Positions 6,516-6,832 of a stretch of 6,832 nucleotides of DNA are shown here, one piece after another. This stretch comes from Brevundimonas sp. (GTDB taxonomy: Bacteria; Pseudomonadota; Alphaproteobacteria; Caulobacterales; Caulobacteraceae), in assembly GCF_031082345.1 (NCBI RefSeq), contig NZ_JAVHLH010000159.1, positions 1-6,832 on the forward strand, given 5' to 3'. Position numbers and translations under genes: made by a program. How positions within the stretch are numbered: position 1 is the first letter of the stretch; each line of letters opens with the position of its first letter. A model generated the notes under the pieces. That model made no database searches, had not been told where the DNA came from, and saw only the letters and a program-made list of their open reading frames with translations.

Positions 6516-6832
6516 TGACGACCCGTTCCCCTCTCCGGTTCCTGACCGCAACCGCCGGCGCCAGCCTCCTGCTGGCCTCGTGCGCGGTCGGGCCGAAGGC
6601 ACCTGACGCGACCCTTCCCCCCTCCGCGTCGGGCGCCTTCATCGGGGCCGCGGCGCCCGGCGTCACGGCCGAGGCGGCGCGCGACGACTGGTGGCGCCTC
6701 TATGACGATCCGGTGCTGGACGCGCTCGTGGCCCGGGCCCTGGTCGAAAACAACGAGCTGGAGGCGGCCGCGGCCAATCTGCGCCGGGTCCGGGCGGCGC
6801 TGGGCGATGCCCGCACCGGCCGCCTGCCCTCG
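6515..6832 (+). CDS. Outer-membrane efflux lipoprotein, OprM/NodT family (3' end cut by window edge)
   Basis: The first 106 codons of the outer-membrane channel of the pump are present. The start ATG overlaps the permease stop by one base (TGATG), with GGGAG at 6503-6507, 7 bases upstream, so translational coupling is likely. The N-terminus is a lipoprotein signal ending at lipobox L20-A21-S22-C23, followed by the AVGP stretch common to this family. The start of the mature barrel protein is clear from DDWWRLYDDPVLDALVARAL (57-76) and the N-N-E-L-E-A-A-A-A-N-L-R helix (79-90). The latter begins the first long coiled-coil tunnel helix. Family members are about 460-500 residues, so roughly three quarters is outside the window. 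As third gene after adaptor and permease it completes a MexEF-OprN-type tripartite system. Confidence 0.93.
   Translation, partial: MTTRSPLRFLTATAGASLLLASCAVGPKAPDATLPPSASGAFIGAAAPGVTAEAARDDWWRLYDDPVLDALVARALVENNELEAAAANLRRVRAALGDARTGRLPS

Noticed and set aside
5910..6602. 230-codon minus-strand open frame.
   Set aside because: It is antisense to the permease C-terminus and the start of the outer-membrane channel gene, and its composition is that of a shadow frame.
1..6832. A wholly new defence, mobile or biosynthetic system.
   Set aside because: All proteins of useful length fall into recognised families, and no genes of transposition, phage, toxin-antitoxin or restriction type are present. 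The novelty here is limited to the repeat and regulatory details.

Overview
The window is very GC-rich DNA with strongly GC-biased third codon positions. Protein styles (DUF3253, PaaI-like thioesterase, a MexEF-type RND pump) and a clustered GGGGAGGG/GGCGAAGCC palindromic repeat suggest an alphaproteobacterium, most likely of the Caulobacter/Brevundimonas group. That placement is inferred from sequence style and was not searched.

Left third (1-1316): two small minus-strand genes are separated by a 130-bp repeat. The downstream gene (1-378, cut by the window edge) encodes a uracil-DNA glycosylase superfamily protein. The repeat (383-512) holds two head-to-head REP-like units. Upstream of it lies a short DUF3253 protein (517-831). 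A 50-bp divergent spacer separates DUF3253 from a plus-strand PaaI-type hotdog thioesterase (882-1316).

Right two thirds (1320-6832): a TetR-family repressor (1320-1886, minus) is divergent from a three-gene efflux operon. The operon encodes a lipoprotein periplasmic adaptor (2054-3253), an inner-membrane RND permease (3261-6515) and an outer-membrane OprM/NodT-type lipoprotein channel (6515 to beyond the window edge). Gaps are 7 bp and then a 1-base TGATG overlap, so the genes are probably co-transcribed and translationally coupled. Together they would form a tripartite, proton-driven, MexEF-OprN/OqxAB-like pump spanning the envelope. The TetR protein is the obvious candidate local regulator. 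The spacer holds an inverted repeat that overlaps the -35 regions of candidate promoters in both directions.

I see no tRNA, rRNA, insertion sequence, phage gene or CRISPR array, and nothing that looks like a wholly new multi-gene system. The items most worth a second look are the twin-palindrome repeat, which appears to supply the ribosome binding site of the glycosylase gene; the compact tetR/efflux control region, with a probable TTG start for tetR; and the four-cysteine pattern of the glycosylase-like protein.
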